This document shows, in pieces, positions 1 through 13,200 of a stretch of 64,000 nt of DNA. Every line of letters starts with the position of its first letter. The stretch's first letter is position 1. Below the pieces are notes generated by a model. The model had not been told where the DNA came from. It saw only the letters and a program-made list of their open reading frames with translations, and did not search any database. Position numbers and translations under genes: made by a program. The DNA is from Balanoglossus misakiensis (lineage: Eukaryota > Hemichordata): positions 5,704,001-5,768,000 of the forward strand of contig CM082585.2 of NCBI GenBank assembly GCA_040954595.2. The letters run 5' to 3'.

Positions 1-1056
1 TGCATGACAATTTGAACTCTTCATGTGACCTTACAACAATTTTCGATGATTACGAATGGTGAGGACCCCCCCCCCCAAAAAAAAACACCCCAAACCAAAC
101 CAAACCAAAACAAATCATGGTTTTATGATTGCAATGGGTTGCATCCAAGGTAATGCTATGCAGACTTTGAGCTCGTCAATTGACATAGAGCAATGAACAC
201 ATCACTTCAAAGTCTTTACGCTGAGAAATTGAATTGCTAAACTGCTTCCGTCTGTCTGTCTGTCTGTCTGTCTGTCTGTTTCTTTCCCTCTCTCTCTCCC
301 TCTCTGAGTGGTACAGGGTAAAGCTAAGCGATGAAGAAGCATGGTTAAAGTACCTGTAGGAATTCAGAACAAAGTCGCCTTTCAAAAAAATAATTCTTTC
401 GATCGATCCCCCAGTACTAAATGCCATCTTATTGATTTGGAAATAAATCCATTATGCCGACGGATTCGTATATCAGAGGTTAGCCCCCTTGAGTAAGACA
501 TTTTCAAATATCGGTTTCAACAAAAGGTGGATGGTGTAAGGATTACATGAATGTAGTCCATAGTCACAACACTCTTTTAACACGAAGAGAACAGACGATT
601 CCTTCTAAATATTTGATAAGCGATTTCTCAGATATAAAAAAATCATTATGCCTAGTAGTCAGAAAGATGAAAATTTAAAATTTCTAACTTAAGATCGTGT
701 TGTTGTTATGGTTTTGCGCGTTACTGTATTTCACAGAGGGTTAATCCATATGAGTTTTTCCCCGAGAAAGACTGCTATGTGAGAGACCTGATTCTAAAGC
801 TAGAATGAACATGTACATATTTTATGTGGCGTGCGCACTATTTTCTGATATTGCAGTTGTTGAACTGCGGGGTGTAGGAACATAGAACGAGAACAGTTCA
901 TCCAGGAGTAATGATAATGCCCTTATCTCGTTTCGTCATCAAGAATCTCCCGCCAAAACTGTGTTTTGTAGCAAGTTACTAAAGGACGACAACATGTGAG
1001 AATACAACGAACGACAGCACCAACTTACACGTACGTATTAAAACTGTCTCTCTTAC
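1..1056. other. Probable intron of the left-edge gene
   Basis: No exon-like frame was found here. The stretch holds a homopolymer-rich patch near 65-115 (C then A runs) and a TGTC/CT simple repeat at about 250-306. If the exon ending at 1057 is real, this is its first intron. Confidence 0.35.
250..306. repeat. (TGTC)n followed by a CT-rich tract
   Basis: About seven TGTC units run into a TC-rich tail. The same TCTG/TGTC motif recurs at 18.37, 40.54 and 50.0 kb. Confidence 0.85.
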
Positions 1057-1152
1057 CGCGATCGCTTTGAATGTACGCAGGTGCAGATATCCGGCTTTGA
1101 CCACATCGATGAGGTCTGCCGAATCCTTCTTCACCGCCTTTGGGTTGCTCAT
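1057..1152 (-). CDS. First coding exon of a PH-domain-like (possibly DOK-family) protein, running off the left edge
   Basis: The exon encodes 32 residues from an ATG at 1152-1150 to a good splice donor (GCG|GTAAGAG) after 1057, ending in phase 0. The ATG sits in an A-rich context with A at -3. The end of the exon, DVVKAGYLHLRTFKAIA, resembles the start of a PH domain and is closest by memory to the N-terminus of DOK4/5/6 adaptors (a short leader, then DIVKQGY-like). That match is short and by eye, so the family name is tentative. The rest of the gene would lie left of base 1 on this strand. The frame stays open upstream of the ATG, but those codons are probably 5' UTR. Confidence 0.4.
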
Positions 1153-2580
1153 TTTTACGGTGGCGTGGGGAGTACTTTGTTGCCTCTTTCCCGGCTGAGA
1201 TGTCGCGGTGCCGTGAAGGCAGTTGAGAAGTGACAATACCAGCGGAGGAAACAACAACGGCGATTCGCGGCTTCGCTCTGCCGGTTCTTAATCAGATGTA
1301 CGATCAACGTTGGGGGTGTTTTGCGCCGTTTGCACGAGCCAGTTTATGTTAAGTGTTTGTTTTCTGCGCAAGACCGGAAACTGCTAATTTCACTCTCTAG
1401 AGGCGAGTCATGCCAGTAGCGCATCCTCACGAGCAGTGATCATCTTCTGCGGACAATTTCCTATAAAATAAGACGTTCATCCGTATTTTTCTTAGGAAAC
1501 AACAATTTTCAAAAAGTTATACACTGGACAGGACACCACATAATAATAATCAAAACTGAATGTAAGTACATGTAGTCTACCCTGCATTGAAATGGCGACA
1601 GATTCTCAGTGTGTTTGGTTGCAGTTTAAATAATCACAATGGAGAATAATTTAATTGTTCTTGGTACAGAATTTTCGAATCATGACAGCATATTTCACTG
1701 AAAGAATAGACTGCGATTTGCAATTAGCGCTTTTGTATTTTGGCCAACTATGTGAATTTATTTATTTAACGAAAGAAACTTTTGTAAAACTGTATCAGCA
1801 AACTCCTTATATTGAAAAATGACTGGATTATTTGCATGTTGTAGTATCAAGAACGGGTACAATAGATTTAAGAAATGCTAATTATTTCCGGAGCATCGAA
1901 CCACAATTCAAACAACGTGCACAAATATACATTCTAAAATGTGCATTCATTGGCCTTTTCGTTAATGTACTGACCAGAACAATCAGCCTCCGTGTTTACC
2001 AAATATGCAAATTAACGCCCACTTGTGCTTTGATCACCAAGTAGTCACGTTGAATGACACACGTGGTTGTTGAAACTAACACACGGAGTTACAAGACGTC
2101 ACGACTGTCATAAACAAATTTAACCATCAAACCGCTGCAAGGCAACATAATAATTTCTTTGTTCTAATGTATAGACACAATACGGGCGACATTGACGTTG
2201 CACTAATAAAGGGAACACGCCAACCGTTTCCGTGGCAACAGCGTGACGGGCCACAGCTATCGCCAATCATGATCTCTTTATTTGCATTCTTCTCGCTTGG
2301 GATTGACGCCGGACCGCCGGCTACGTAACTGTCCACTAATTAATGGCAATCGTTGGGTCTATTGAGATGTGGCATTTTCCAGACAACAGACGAGTGTGGC
2401 CTTGCGTTGACAAACGTGATTTTGTATTCACGTTTTCTCACCACAGCGGTTTCATCATTTTCCATGCACTGTTAAAGTCTCTCTCTCTGCCCCCTTTCCA
2501 TTATTTATGTTTGATACAAGACACTGTTACGCATTATTACTTGACGTGATAAGAAATCAATGCGCATGCAGGTGATATGT
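1153..2580. other. Intergenic region between two minus-strand genes
   Basis: This should hold the promoter and 5' leader of the left-edge gene and the 3' flank of the receptor gene. The open frames are short and show no conserved motif. The sequence is AT-rich beyond about 1480. No convincing TATA box or other element was recognised. Confidence 0.3.
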
Positions 2581-2596
2581 TTTGCATTTATAAAAT

Positions 2597-2602
2597 TTTA
2601 TT
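2597..2602 (-). promoter_or_regulatory. Candidate polyadenylation signal for the receptor gene
   Basis: Read on the minus strand this is AATAAA, about 720 bases beyond the receptor stop codon. If used, the 3' UTR would include the CATA repeat at 3187-3276. It is only a hexamer match. Confidence 0.25.
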
Positions 2603-3186
2603 GACACAGCAAAAGATTCTGGCAACGAATCTACAATAAAAGTGCCGATTTTTAAAAATGTAAATGAGATCGATACATTCAAAACAGATATCTCCTTTCT
2701 TAGCGTTTTCTGGTTTGGTCTTTGTATTGGTATATGCAGTTAAGCACTAACTATCCGACACGCCCAGCCATGATTTCCCTTTAAACGAAGTGTTTTATAA
2801 ATTCTACACAAAAACAGCTGCAAATGTATTAAATACAAATCTTTCATGTCAGTAAAATTTGACATATCATTAATGAATAACCCTGTTTTCATAAAGAATG
2901 CTATTTGCATATTTGACTTTGGCCTCTGGTGGAGACAGACATGTGGCTTGCATGCTTTGATATGTTTACGAAAGATCCACATAAGGTTGTTCAGCGGCTA
3001 ATCTTGAATTGTAAAATTGGCAAATGCGTGCAAATGTGAATGAGAAATATAACCTGTCACCCGAACTTCAAACTTAAAAAAAATGATTGAAGCTACAAAC
3101 TGTGTAAATCTTGAGTAATTTGGGTATATGAGGTGTACTGATATGCATTGATATGCTGATATATGTTTTGCGTAGAAAACATACGT

Positions 3187-3276
3187 CATGCATGCATGCA
3201 TACATACATGCATGCATACATACATACATACATACATACATACATACATACATACATACATACATACATACATACA
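3187..3276. repeat. (CATA)n microsatellite with CATG variants
   Basis: A tetranucleotide array with GCATGCAT interruptions at its left end, lying 50-140 bases past the stop codon of the receptor, probably in its 3' UTR. The Met/Tyr/Val/Cys frames through it are repeat artefacts. Confidence 0.9.
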
Positions 3277-3322
3277 TGAGCGCCTGAATCTATTTCTCCG
3301 GTCTATGTAAAATACATTGATA

Positions 3323-4220
3323 CTAAATTATGATATCTGTTGTATCATCTTCACCAATGTATGAGCTGGTCATGTCATTTAGGAGTTCTCGACCGAACTG
3401 ATATTCGCTGTGTTCAGGTTTAGGTTGAAGGACATTCTCCGGTGTGGGAGTACGCAATCGGAAATTATGCGTCCAGTGCGAGTGTTCATCGACATCCCTC
3501 ATATGGCCGAGATTTGGATCGTCTTCCGTGTAGGGATTGGACAGCACGTCGTCCAGGTAACCGTCGTCGTAATCCACGGGCGGGTAATTGTTTGTAAACA
3601 GGGCCCGCTGCTCCCGCTCTGCTATGACCTGCTGCAGCATTACTTCGAGGGAGGAAGTTCTGGTTGCCCCGGGGATTCCTCTCTCGTTCTCCGGCTCTCC
3701 GGACTCCGGGTCACCGTTGAGGTGTCCCGCAGGGCGCACTCCGCTGTCGTGCAGCGCTCTGTTCTTCATAGGGTGGACTTCAGTCGGGTACCTGCGTGGA
3801 GCGTCGTCGGTGCCCGCGGCGGGAAATCCTTCTTGCAGTCCGCCTGGCAAAAATTCAACGTCCAGTTCGTCAAGTTCAACTATGCTTGCGCGATCACAAT
3901 CGCTGTCGGCTTCGTCGTTAGCTTCCTGAATAGTAAGATGCTGTGGCTTGAATCGGCATCCGTCCAAAGTTCCCGACGATATGATAGAGGGCGTTTCCCG
4001 GAATCGAACCTGCCGTGCATGTGGACTTTCATCTGCATCGACTGGTATGGGGTTATCGTAACTATTTAATGTCTCATACATATGACTGTCTCTGCCGTTC
4101 GCGTTCGGCAACTCCAACGACGCGTCATTAGCATATCGCGCGATCTTCATGTCCATGACTTCCCCGAGAATGTGCTCGTTTTCATGCACACCTCCATCGG
4201 CAGTCGATTTTCTCCACCGT
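3323..4220 (-). other. Cytoplasmic tail and stop codon of the receptor
   Basis: A single last exon encodes about 298 residues after acceptor TCTCTCGCAG. The tail is acidic and has several tyrosines in possible sorting or SH2/PTB contexts (HMYETLNSYDNP, SEYQFGRELL, SSYIGEDD). It ends in DTTDIII, hydrophobic at 0 and -2, which could be a class II PDZ ligand. These motif readings are inference. The open frames on the opposite strand at 3410-4069 are shadows of this exon. Confidence 0.85.
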
Positions 4221-7200
4221 CTGCGAGAGAAACAAATTGATTGTTCAGTTCAAATTATTGTGTCGTTTAACGTGCAGAAACTGTGTGTAAAACTTGAACT
4301 TTAAACTGTATAGAACACCTCGGCTATCTCACCGAGAACAGAAAATTCAATGAAACAGACAGCGAGAACTCATAACTGTTGTAATATATGCATGGGATCT
4401 ATTATAGTTGAAATATCCAATTTACCTCTTTCGAGTAGCATAAACCGCTATTAATATTATTAAGATAATTACACCGACGATTCCTAGCGATATGGCTGTC
4501 ACAAAGTAACCTGCAGCAAGTATGTTATCTGATGTCGCTTTCCCTGAAAAAGAAACAAAAGTCGTTGAGTACTAACCAACGTATAATAGTTATCGCAAAC
4601 AAAAGAAAAGCATGACGTCCCACAATAATTGCTGTATAGGGAACATACAGTCTATGTTACTCCAGTTACTTCATTAGCCACAACGATAGAGGGCGACAAG
4701 CAACAACAAGACTCCAATTTAAATTGATGAAATACGAAGATTCGAAGGTTCTGTCAATCTTTTATTCTCATCGATAATTTTTAAGTTTAATACATGAGCG
4801 ACAGTTTCTATTTGTTAAAATGTGTGATGTTAAACTTGCAATATCACCATACTTGTGCAGCTGTCCTCAGATATCTGCCCTTCGTACCACGTGGTCAGCT
4901 CGTTCGAGCAAGCACTGCACCATTCGGACGACCTGTTGGGTTTGAAGTACCCTTCCGGACAGGATGAACAAGGCTGGACTCCATAGAAAGACTGGGTACC
5001 CGGGCCACATAATTCTGTACGTGTGATAAAATAGAGACGTGTGCTTTGATTTTCAAACTAGACGTTCAAGGGTTTTATAGATTTAACTTGTTGCCAATAC
5101 CCTATGATAGATTCTAGTACGATTGGAACCCTTAACACGGGTACATTCGCCCATTGGCGCTTATTTTTGTCGGTAGGCTTCATGGAACATCGCACACCGC
5201 GGCTGGCGGCTAGGCTAGTTTAAGCTCAGTAAAGGTGAACACTGGTATCATGCCCATCGTTGGTACATCTTAACACTGACGGATACTCACCCAGACACGA
5301 CGTTTCGTTGTCACTCCCGGCGCCGAGGGTTATGTGCCCGCTGGGACACGATTCGCAAGCCGGCTGCGAGGGTTGGGACTGGTACGTGTTTTCGTCGCAC
5401 AGTGTACACATATCTGCCAGGAGATCCGTCCGCGTTCCCTTCGGACAGGAAACTAAACGAATTGGTAGATGGGGAAAAGCATAGACTAGTTAGTCGTCTT
5501 AGCAAATTTAAGTTTGAACACGCCAATTCACTGTTTTGCACAAGCCTGGCAATACTTTGCATATAATATATTCCACGATTTCGATTGTTCAAAGTTGTTT
5601 TTAAAAAGGATATCTAACTAATAATAAGAAGTGGAACACAGCTGATGTTCTAAAATGTTAAATTTCACTGAACTTACTATGGAAACGATTCAGTTGTGTA
5701 CAACCTTACTGAATACTAAACTCTATATCTCACGAAATACTGCCTTTTTTCTATAGAATAGACATTCAAATATTCGTTGAAAAGCTTACCACAGCTTCCA
5801 TCACCAAGGGAGATCTCCCCCGAAGAACAAGCCAGCCCAACTTCACTTATGATCACGTTTTGTTCATCCAGGACGTAGCTGTACCCATCAACCCCAAAAT
5901 CCACACTAGGTTGATTAAGCACGTCGTCGAGTGAGGTTTGTAAGTCTTGCTCGAGGGACCCCAATTCTGTTTGTAGTGTGGTGGTGTTCAGACTGGCTGT
6001 GTCATTCCTAATATTCGAGAAAGACGCGATGTAAATCTCAAGATGTACGACATACGTGCTGAATCTATCTCTCTTTTCTAAACTAGTAAAAGACAACATA
6101 TGTTGTTTGTTTTTCACACACTTTGTATGCATTTATCCCCAAATTGAGACTTGTGTATGAATAGGTTTATTGGTCAACTCACAGTTCTGCTTCTATCGTG
6201 AAATTCAACGAAATCACGTTTGTTGCATCACGTCGAGTTCTTCCTCTGATTCCGGGGTTCACTTCTCGTCTCTGCCTTCTACGACCGACAAGCCTCGCGG
6301 TACACGCGTGACGTCTGCAGGCTGAAAGGGCGTCTAGGAACGCTGCCAAGACTTCTTCCCGAAAGGACGCAAAGTCTTCGGAGCTCCCTGGCTCAGGGCC
6401 GAGGAATGGCAAGTGGACGATAGAAATGGCGATTTGCGCCGACATTTCTGGCAAAAGAAGAGAATGGACGTGAAGTATTGCCACGTGTCTTCTGAATAAC
6501 TGAGTGAAAAAATGGCTGTCGACAAGTGACATTTGTTGAAAATATTGATCTTTCTAAGCAGGACTGAGCTATGGGGTTCGTGAGATTACTCTCACACCAG
6601 CTAGTCGTCAGTCATGACGTAGAACGGCCGTGAAATGTAATTTTAGCTTTGTCCAGCTATCGCGCGCTTCGGAAGTCTCTCTCTCTTGAAACAAAACTGG
6701 TCAGTTTTAGTTCTGTCGTGCTACATGAATTTCACACCCAGCGATAAATGTTCGATCGTGACTTACTCCGACATGACGGTACCACATTGCCCGGAGCCCA
6801 CTGCCCATCACCGGCGTCTTCGTAGCAACTCCATTCCCGTTGTAGGCCCTTCGGCAATGTGTAACCATCGGGGCAGACCACCGAACAGACGTTCCTGGTC
6901 CCAATGTCTTCATTCTCGACTCTGCATTCCAGTTCACCGACTTCAGGTGGTGCAAGGCCTGGACACCTTGGGGCTTGAAAGAGAAAAGGTCGCCATAACA
7001 GTTTTAGATCTTGATAAGCAAGTCTCTAAGTAAGTTTATCTACCTATGAATATGCGGTAGTACATTTGAATTCAAACAACCTTCTTCTGCAAACATTTTC
7101 TGAGTTTGTGGTTCTTTTGTTGAATATGGCAGACTTGGCAAATCGATTATCTTGTTACCACACGTATTCTTTACTACACACACACACACTCATTATATAC

Positions 7201-10200
7201 GCACCTATGACGTCGACCATTGTATCGCACCTGGCGCAGTTTCCCGACGAATCACAGCCTCGGAATGTCACTGCACTCTGCCCCCACCTGTCGACTGTTT
7301 TCGGTTCAGGCATGCTGATGACCTCGCCGTCTACGTCATCAACGAATCGGGGACCAATTGAGGACACGATAGCCACTGGTACCGTTTCCGTTTCGACGGT
7401 CACCACCGAATCACAATGTTCCACATTTGGCGGATGTATATCTGCAATTAGAAGAATTATATTTTTTATCGGATGTCTCCTTGGTAAAAAAATACCCCAT
7501 TTTATTCTCTCACTCTTCTAGCGTAAAAACGTAACAAAGGCCATACATGGGCACTATATTCTTACCTGCATTCGTTAATACTGTCGTAGTTTGTATTGGG
7601 TGAGTGGTAATACTTGCTGTTGATGCCAGACTCGTTGTCGGCACTCTTTCTGTTGTCACTGGCGTCGTTTCTGTTGTGGGTTCTGGTTGAGCGGCAGTTG
7701 TTCTCAACGTAGGTGGCGCCATCGTTGTTGTGGCTGGCGGCGTGGTGACTGTTGTTGTGGCTGGCTGCGCAGTTGTCACTTTTGTCGACGGTGACACCGG
7801 AGTGGTCATTATCGTTGTTGCCGACTTCAAGGTTGTAATTGCCGTCGTTCGTGCCGCTGTCGTTGTGCTTGCAGTAGTTTGGGGAGATGTAGTAGTTCCA
7901 GGTATTTCGGTAGCGGTCGCACTAACGTATTCTGATGCAAATTCAGTAGACATGGATCCGTTATTTGCTATTGTTGTGTTTCCCGCGTCCATTGTTGCGG
8001 TTTCTGTCTGTGTCGCGCTGGCCGGAACTGTCGTCACATCTGTTTCGGCGTCATCTGTCTGATACAATGGCGTTGTCGCAATATTCCAAATGCCAGTGGC
8101 GTTTTTCGGAGTGCTAAATTTTGACTCCGTCACCGGAGCACTGACTTCGGTTTCATTGGGTGTTCTGGGTGTCCCCGCCGCGGCGGTTAACGTTGCACTG
8201 GGCACAGACGTCTGACCAGCGCTGGAAACACCACTGGAAGTCCCTGTTGTGGTGACCGCCGAAGACGTTGTCGAGACGCCGCCTTCTGGTTGCGATGTCC
8301 ACGCCACCGTCGTAGTAAGAATCTTCCCCTCCGTCGTCGAGGGAGCTCCGCTTGTTTCTTGGTTACCCTCTGAAGTCGGTGAACTGGAAGTTAGAACTCC
8401 CGCAGTGGGTGGTTCCCGCGTTGTGAAACCCTCTCCCGGCAGACACCTAGCACCTGATAGATTGGCCAAGCAGATGCCTGGGCAATCACTTTGGAAACAC
8501 GGAGCTGTAAAATTAAAGAAAGGACACTGGTAAGTTTTATTTTATAATTTATATAATATTCAAGAATTAAAAACATTAGGGCAATTCTACTTTTTTACAT
8601 ACCAAGCTCATATCTACGGGTGACAAATTACATATGGCCTGTTATTGGACCAAAGCTCCACCTTTCACACAAAAATGTGCTAAAGGTCATGGAGGGCAAC
8701 GTTCACCTACCCCTATTGGCCAACCTAAAACGTACACGGTTGCACCATCTAATGAAATAAAATGACGATCACTGAGTTAAGAATTGTGTATACATGCTTG
8801 CAAAGGTGAACTCCAGACTTGCCTGCAATGTCCGCGGGTTGCCTTCTGTCATTAAACATGATTAGTTGTGTCGGCGTTCCGTACACAGCCACTGATCGAA
8901 TCGCAGTTGAACCGCTATCGGGGTCCAAGGCTTTTGCCTTAATCACTTGGAGAGTGTCGGGCGTGTCTCTTTGGTCGCCCCAGTACAAGTAACCCTACCG
9001 AAATATAACAGCAATGCGTTTTTGAATGAGATCACCTCGGTGGGAAAATGTACTGGTGTGTGTACTGACTACTATCTATTAGTATTTACTAGATATGCTT
9101 GTACGAAGTTGCCGCCCTAATAATGTCTACCAACGCCTGTTTCTGTCTTCTTGTTTCCAAATCTCTCGGAAGAAGAGAACTGGTCGTTCCATTCGACAGG
9201 GCTCAATAAAATAGTTACTCTATGAATCAACTAGAATGAAACATTAAACCCGTTTGAAATCTAGATCATATCACAAATTACAATTTAGTCTTACCCCATA
9301 AACCGTTACTGAAGTCAATGTTCCTTGTGTACTGAAGACGTCAACGTCATTTCCAGTGCCATTGAATTGAACTGACCTTATTGCGTTTTTGGCGCTGTCA
9401 ATCCAATAAATCCTAGGGGGAAAATATGGGAATGTACAAAACTTGTTCAAGGGTACCCTACCCTACAATGTAGTTTGTTCGATCAGTGTCATCTTCAATT
9501 ACAATGACATCGTATGCAAGAAATGAGAAAAATCGAATGCAAAAGTAGATATAGACTTTCAATAGTTATTTTTCAACAATTACCTGCTGGCCCTGTGATC
9601 CAGTGTGATCGAAGTTGGCTTCATGCCATCAAGCGTATATACGACAGTTTGTCCCGTACCGTCTAAATATGCCTTGTGTATCGTGCCCTGGTCTGTACTT
9701 CGTTTGTTCGAGGCTCCACCGTTCCAAGTGCAATAGAAAAGAAGCCTGAAATATAATTACAGTATGATAAGTACTTAAAAAGAGGAAAAAGTGCCGATGT
9801 ACATTGTAGCAGTTACATTTGTGTCGTATGGGACCCATACCCGCGCAGCCGCAGACGGGACGACGCCTACCCTTTAACGACAACACTCACCTTTCTGATG
9901 GCAGCACAGCGATATCAGTCGGGCTACTGGCGAGAGAAAGCAATACTTCGTGACGAGCGCCATCATGCGTCGACACCGTAATTGTATTCGAGACATCGTC
10001 CGTCCAGTAGATATTGGACGATATCCAGTCCACTGCCATTCCACTCAAACTGCCAACTTCAGAAACCATGATCGGCTGCCGGCTGTCTCCATCCAGCGGA
10101 AGCCCGTGCACGCCGACGTGGTCCGCGTAGTAAAGCATTCGATGTTCCAAGCTGAAGTCGACTGCCTTGACTTTTCTCTTCTCCAGAACCACGGTGACGT

Positions 10201-13200
10201 CATACTGATCTGGCTGAAGGTCCATGAAATTGCCGGGTAGACCGACTATGTGACTCTCGTTGTGAAAGATCATTGTGGGTTGGCCGATCAGAAGGCCATC
10301 TATGAATAGAACAGTCACATATTTCAATCTCCTGCCCTGAGCAAAACAATTTCAGACTTTGACTTCTATCTTAAATTACACACTAACCTTAGCCAAGAAA
10401 AAAGTGAATATTAACATGTAAACTAAATCGATAAACGAAATAAGTTAATTCTTAGTTGTAGGTAGGTGGTTATGTATAGGAAGGATGGTGAGTAGTGTAC
10501 CAGTAGGTTAATTGCACCAAGCTACTTTCTAAATTTTAATGAGGATGTATTTTGCGCGAATTCCGATTGAGACTGGCCAGTGCCCTGATGCGGGCCGATA
10601 GGTGATGCTACAGGCATCTTTGCATCAGTTTTACTTATTGCTGTAAAATGTGAACGTTGAGAAGCTAATTCTAGGTTGTTTAGTCAATATAATCCAATGT
10701 TACTTACCAGGTTCGCATTTAGTAGAGTCGTTGGTGACGACACGGTAACCACGGCTACAAACACACTGGTAGCCGCTTGTTGTGTTTGGATTGACCACGC
10801 ACAGGTGGTCACACTCCAGTTCACACGGTCCTGAAGAAAGACAAAAAAACAGCAATGGCTATTGTCATTGAAGGCTCAGTTGTATATCATTCACCGTAAA
10901 GGAAAACGAAAACCCATCGATTTCTTGACTTGTGACCCCTGAGTGAAGGAGATGAATGCACACTGTCCATTATGATTGCATTACCCTGCGCATTGAATAC
11001 GCCAAACGATACCCGGAACTCTAAAATGGTACTTTACGCAAGTCGTGCTTGGAACGTATAAGAAACGCCGTCCTTTCTTCCAAAAAGACTGTCGGTGCTT
11101 CAGTGTATAGCCCATGCTTAAGTTCCCTACTCTTGTTACAAAATTCGAGCTAACACTGCATTATTCTGGCATATACACATTACATTGTGCATTACCTTGT
11201 ACATGTTCCGCGTACGTGATCTGAATACCCAATGGTAACCCGTCTGTACTGACTGTCGTCACATCCGAGGAGTTGGTTGCCTTTACCAATATTTTCCCGC
11301 CATTAACCATGTTATGCCTTTTCATCACGAAATATTCACCCTGAAGAAAAAAAAAATAAAAAATGACCTTTCAAAACACTCAGGCGATTTTTGTTTCTTT
11401 ATTACTCATTATACCCACTCTCATGTTGGGTCCGACAGGGAAATAAAGATTTCGGTAACCTTACCCAATGCACAGAATCATGTTTCAGGTCTACTTACGT
11501 CATAGGTATTAAAATCCAGTGGAGTGGAGGTGTCGTCTGTCGGCAGATCCCACACAGGTAGAGGGCGCGGGTCGTCCATACTCAAAGAAACGTAAAAGAG
11601 CGAATCTTCTGTCGTTCCTGGTCCCTTGTCGAGAAAATACAATCTGCAATGCAAAGTTATGTTTTATAATTCATGCGTCGGTTTTGCATAGACTGTCGAG
11701 AGTCGCCTGTACAGTTTTTGGCCCTTTTGTCGCTAATGTGATTTTGCAACTTTGGTTCGCTTATAGCAGTGGCCTCTCAGGACTGTGTTCATACTCTATC
11801 CCCCCCCCCAAGTACATGCGTATTTTGACAACAAGCTCGGGTGTTTACCTGTTTTCATCGGTGTAATCGACTTTTAGTCCAGTCGGGCACGTCAGGTTTG
11901 AGCCGAGGTAAGTTATTCTGTCGTCCCCTGATAGTGAGGCTCTTTCGATACGTGGATGATCCTCGTCACAGTCGCTCCAATAGATATGCCTGCACAAATT
12001 TGACAAAACATAAGATCACAGTAAAAGTACAGTGGATTACACGAATGTTCATCTCTGTGGATATGTGTAGGTGACTTGCGTGTGTTGTGGCCAAAGAGGG
12101 GGTCACTCTGCCAAATGCAGAGATCTCGCAATGAGCGGAAATATGGCAGAAGACAGCATCACTTACCCATTGATGGGATCCACTGCTAACGCTCGGGGCT
12201 TATCCAAACCATTGGCAACTTCTCTAGTGAACTGCCCTTCATAATCTGACATGACGATTGACTTGTACCTGTAGTCAACCCAGTAGACATTTTGTGACGC
12301 TCTATCAATAGCCATGCCGTACACTGCGTCAGATGTTCCCCTGTATATAGTCGTCTCGGCGGGAACAGTTGTGTAGTCTATCCGATTGATTCTGTTCCTT
12401 GACGCATCCGCGTAAAATATCAACCCCTCGGCGTGGTCACTGACAAACGAGTACACTTTCCCGCCGATGGGGCTTGACAAGTCGTGCGGAGACGGCGTTT
12501 GCGATCCGTCGAGCGGGAGAGGCAGACCGCGGAACTGGAAGCGCCTGGTTCCGTCGTCGTAAGATTGTTCGACCCACACAACGGACGGACTTTGGACGGT
12601 TAGGAAGCCTGGGCGGGAAAGTTCGAAAATACAAAAACTGATCAGTTGCATGCTCCCTTTTCAAAATAGTTGAAATGATTACTGTGATTTATTCATATCG
12701 CTTGAGGTAAACATGTTTGTATATAAGCAGGAAAATAGAATATTAAGGCTTATGAGATATTGGCGGTGCCAGATGTTAAATGTTCAATATGCGAATGAAT
12801 AGACCATTTTCCGCACTCCGCGAGACCCTGCGAGATATCGCGTGACTAGGCAGTTTATATGGGTGGACATTTTCGCACGTGACCAAACAGTAAATCCACG
12901 TGATAAGTGTAACAACTTTGTTTAACGCCAGTAATCTGTGAATCACTATGGGACAATTTTAAATACTACAAGAAGAACATGAGAAATATTTCGATGTCAA
13001 CATTTTTTCACAAAATTGCAATTCATGCGCATTTAATCCATGGATAAGCTCAGGGTATATTTTTTATCATTCCGTGTATCTGTCTGAATTGGTTGTTTGA
13101 ATTAACGTGGGCATCCGCGACGACCTTCAGAAATTATAAAAGGTTACATGGACAGCAAAGCGGAATATGTCTATTGGGAAATGTAGTGCACTTAGTAAGT

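Noticed and set aside
3998-4012. Exact tRNA B-box (GGTTCGATTCC) on the minus strand
   Set aside because: It lies inside the receptor's last coding exon, with no A-box or cloverleaf around it.
3410-4069. A 219-codon plus-strand open frame
   Set aside because: It is the antisense shadow of the receptor tail exon, which has correct splice phase and a stop.
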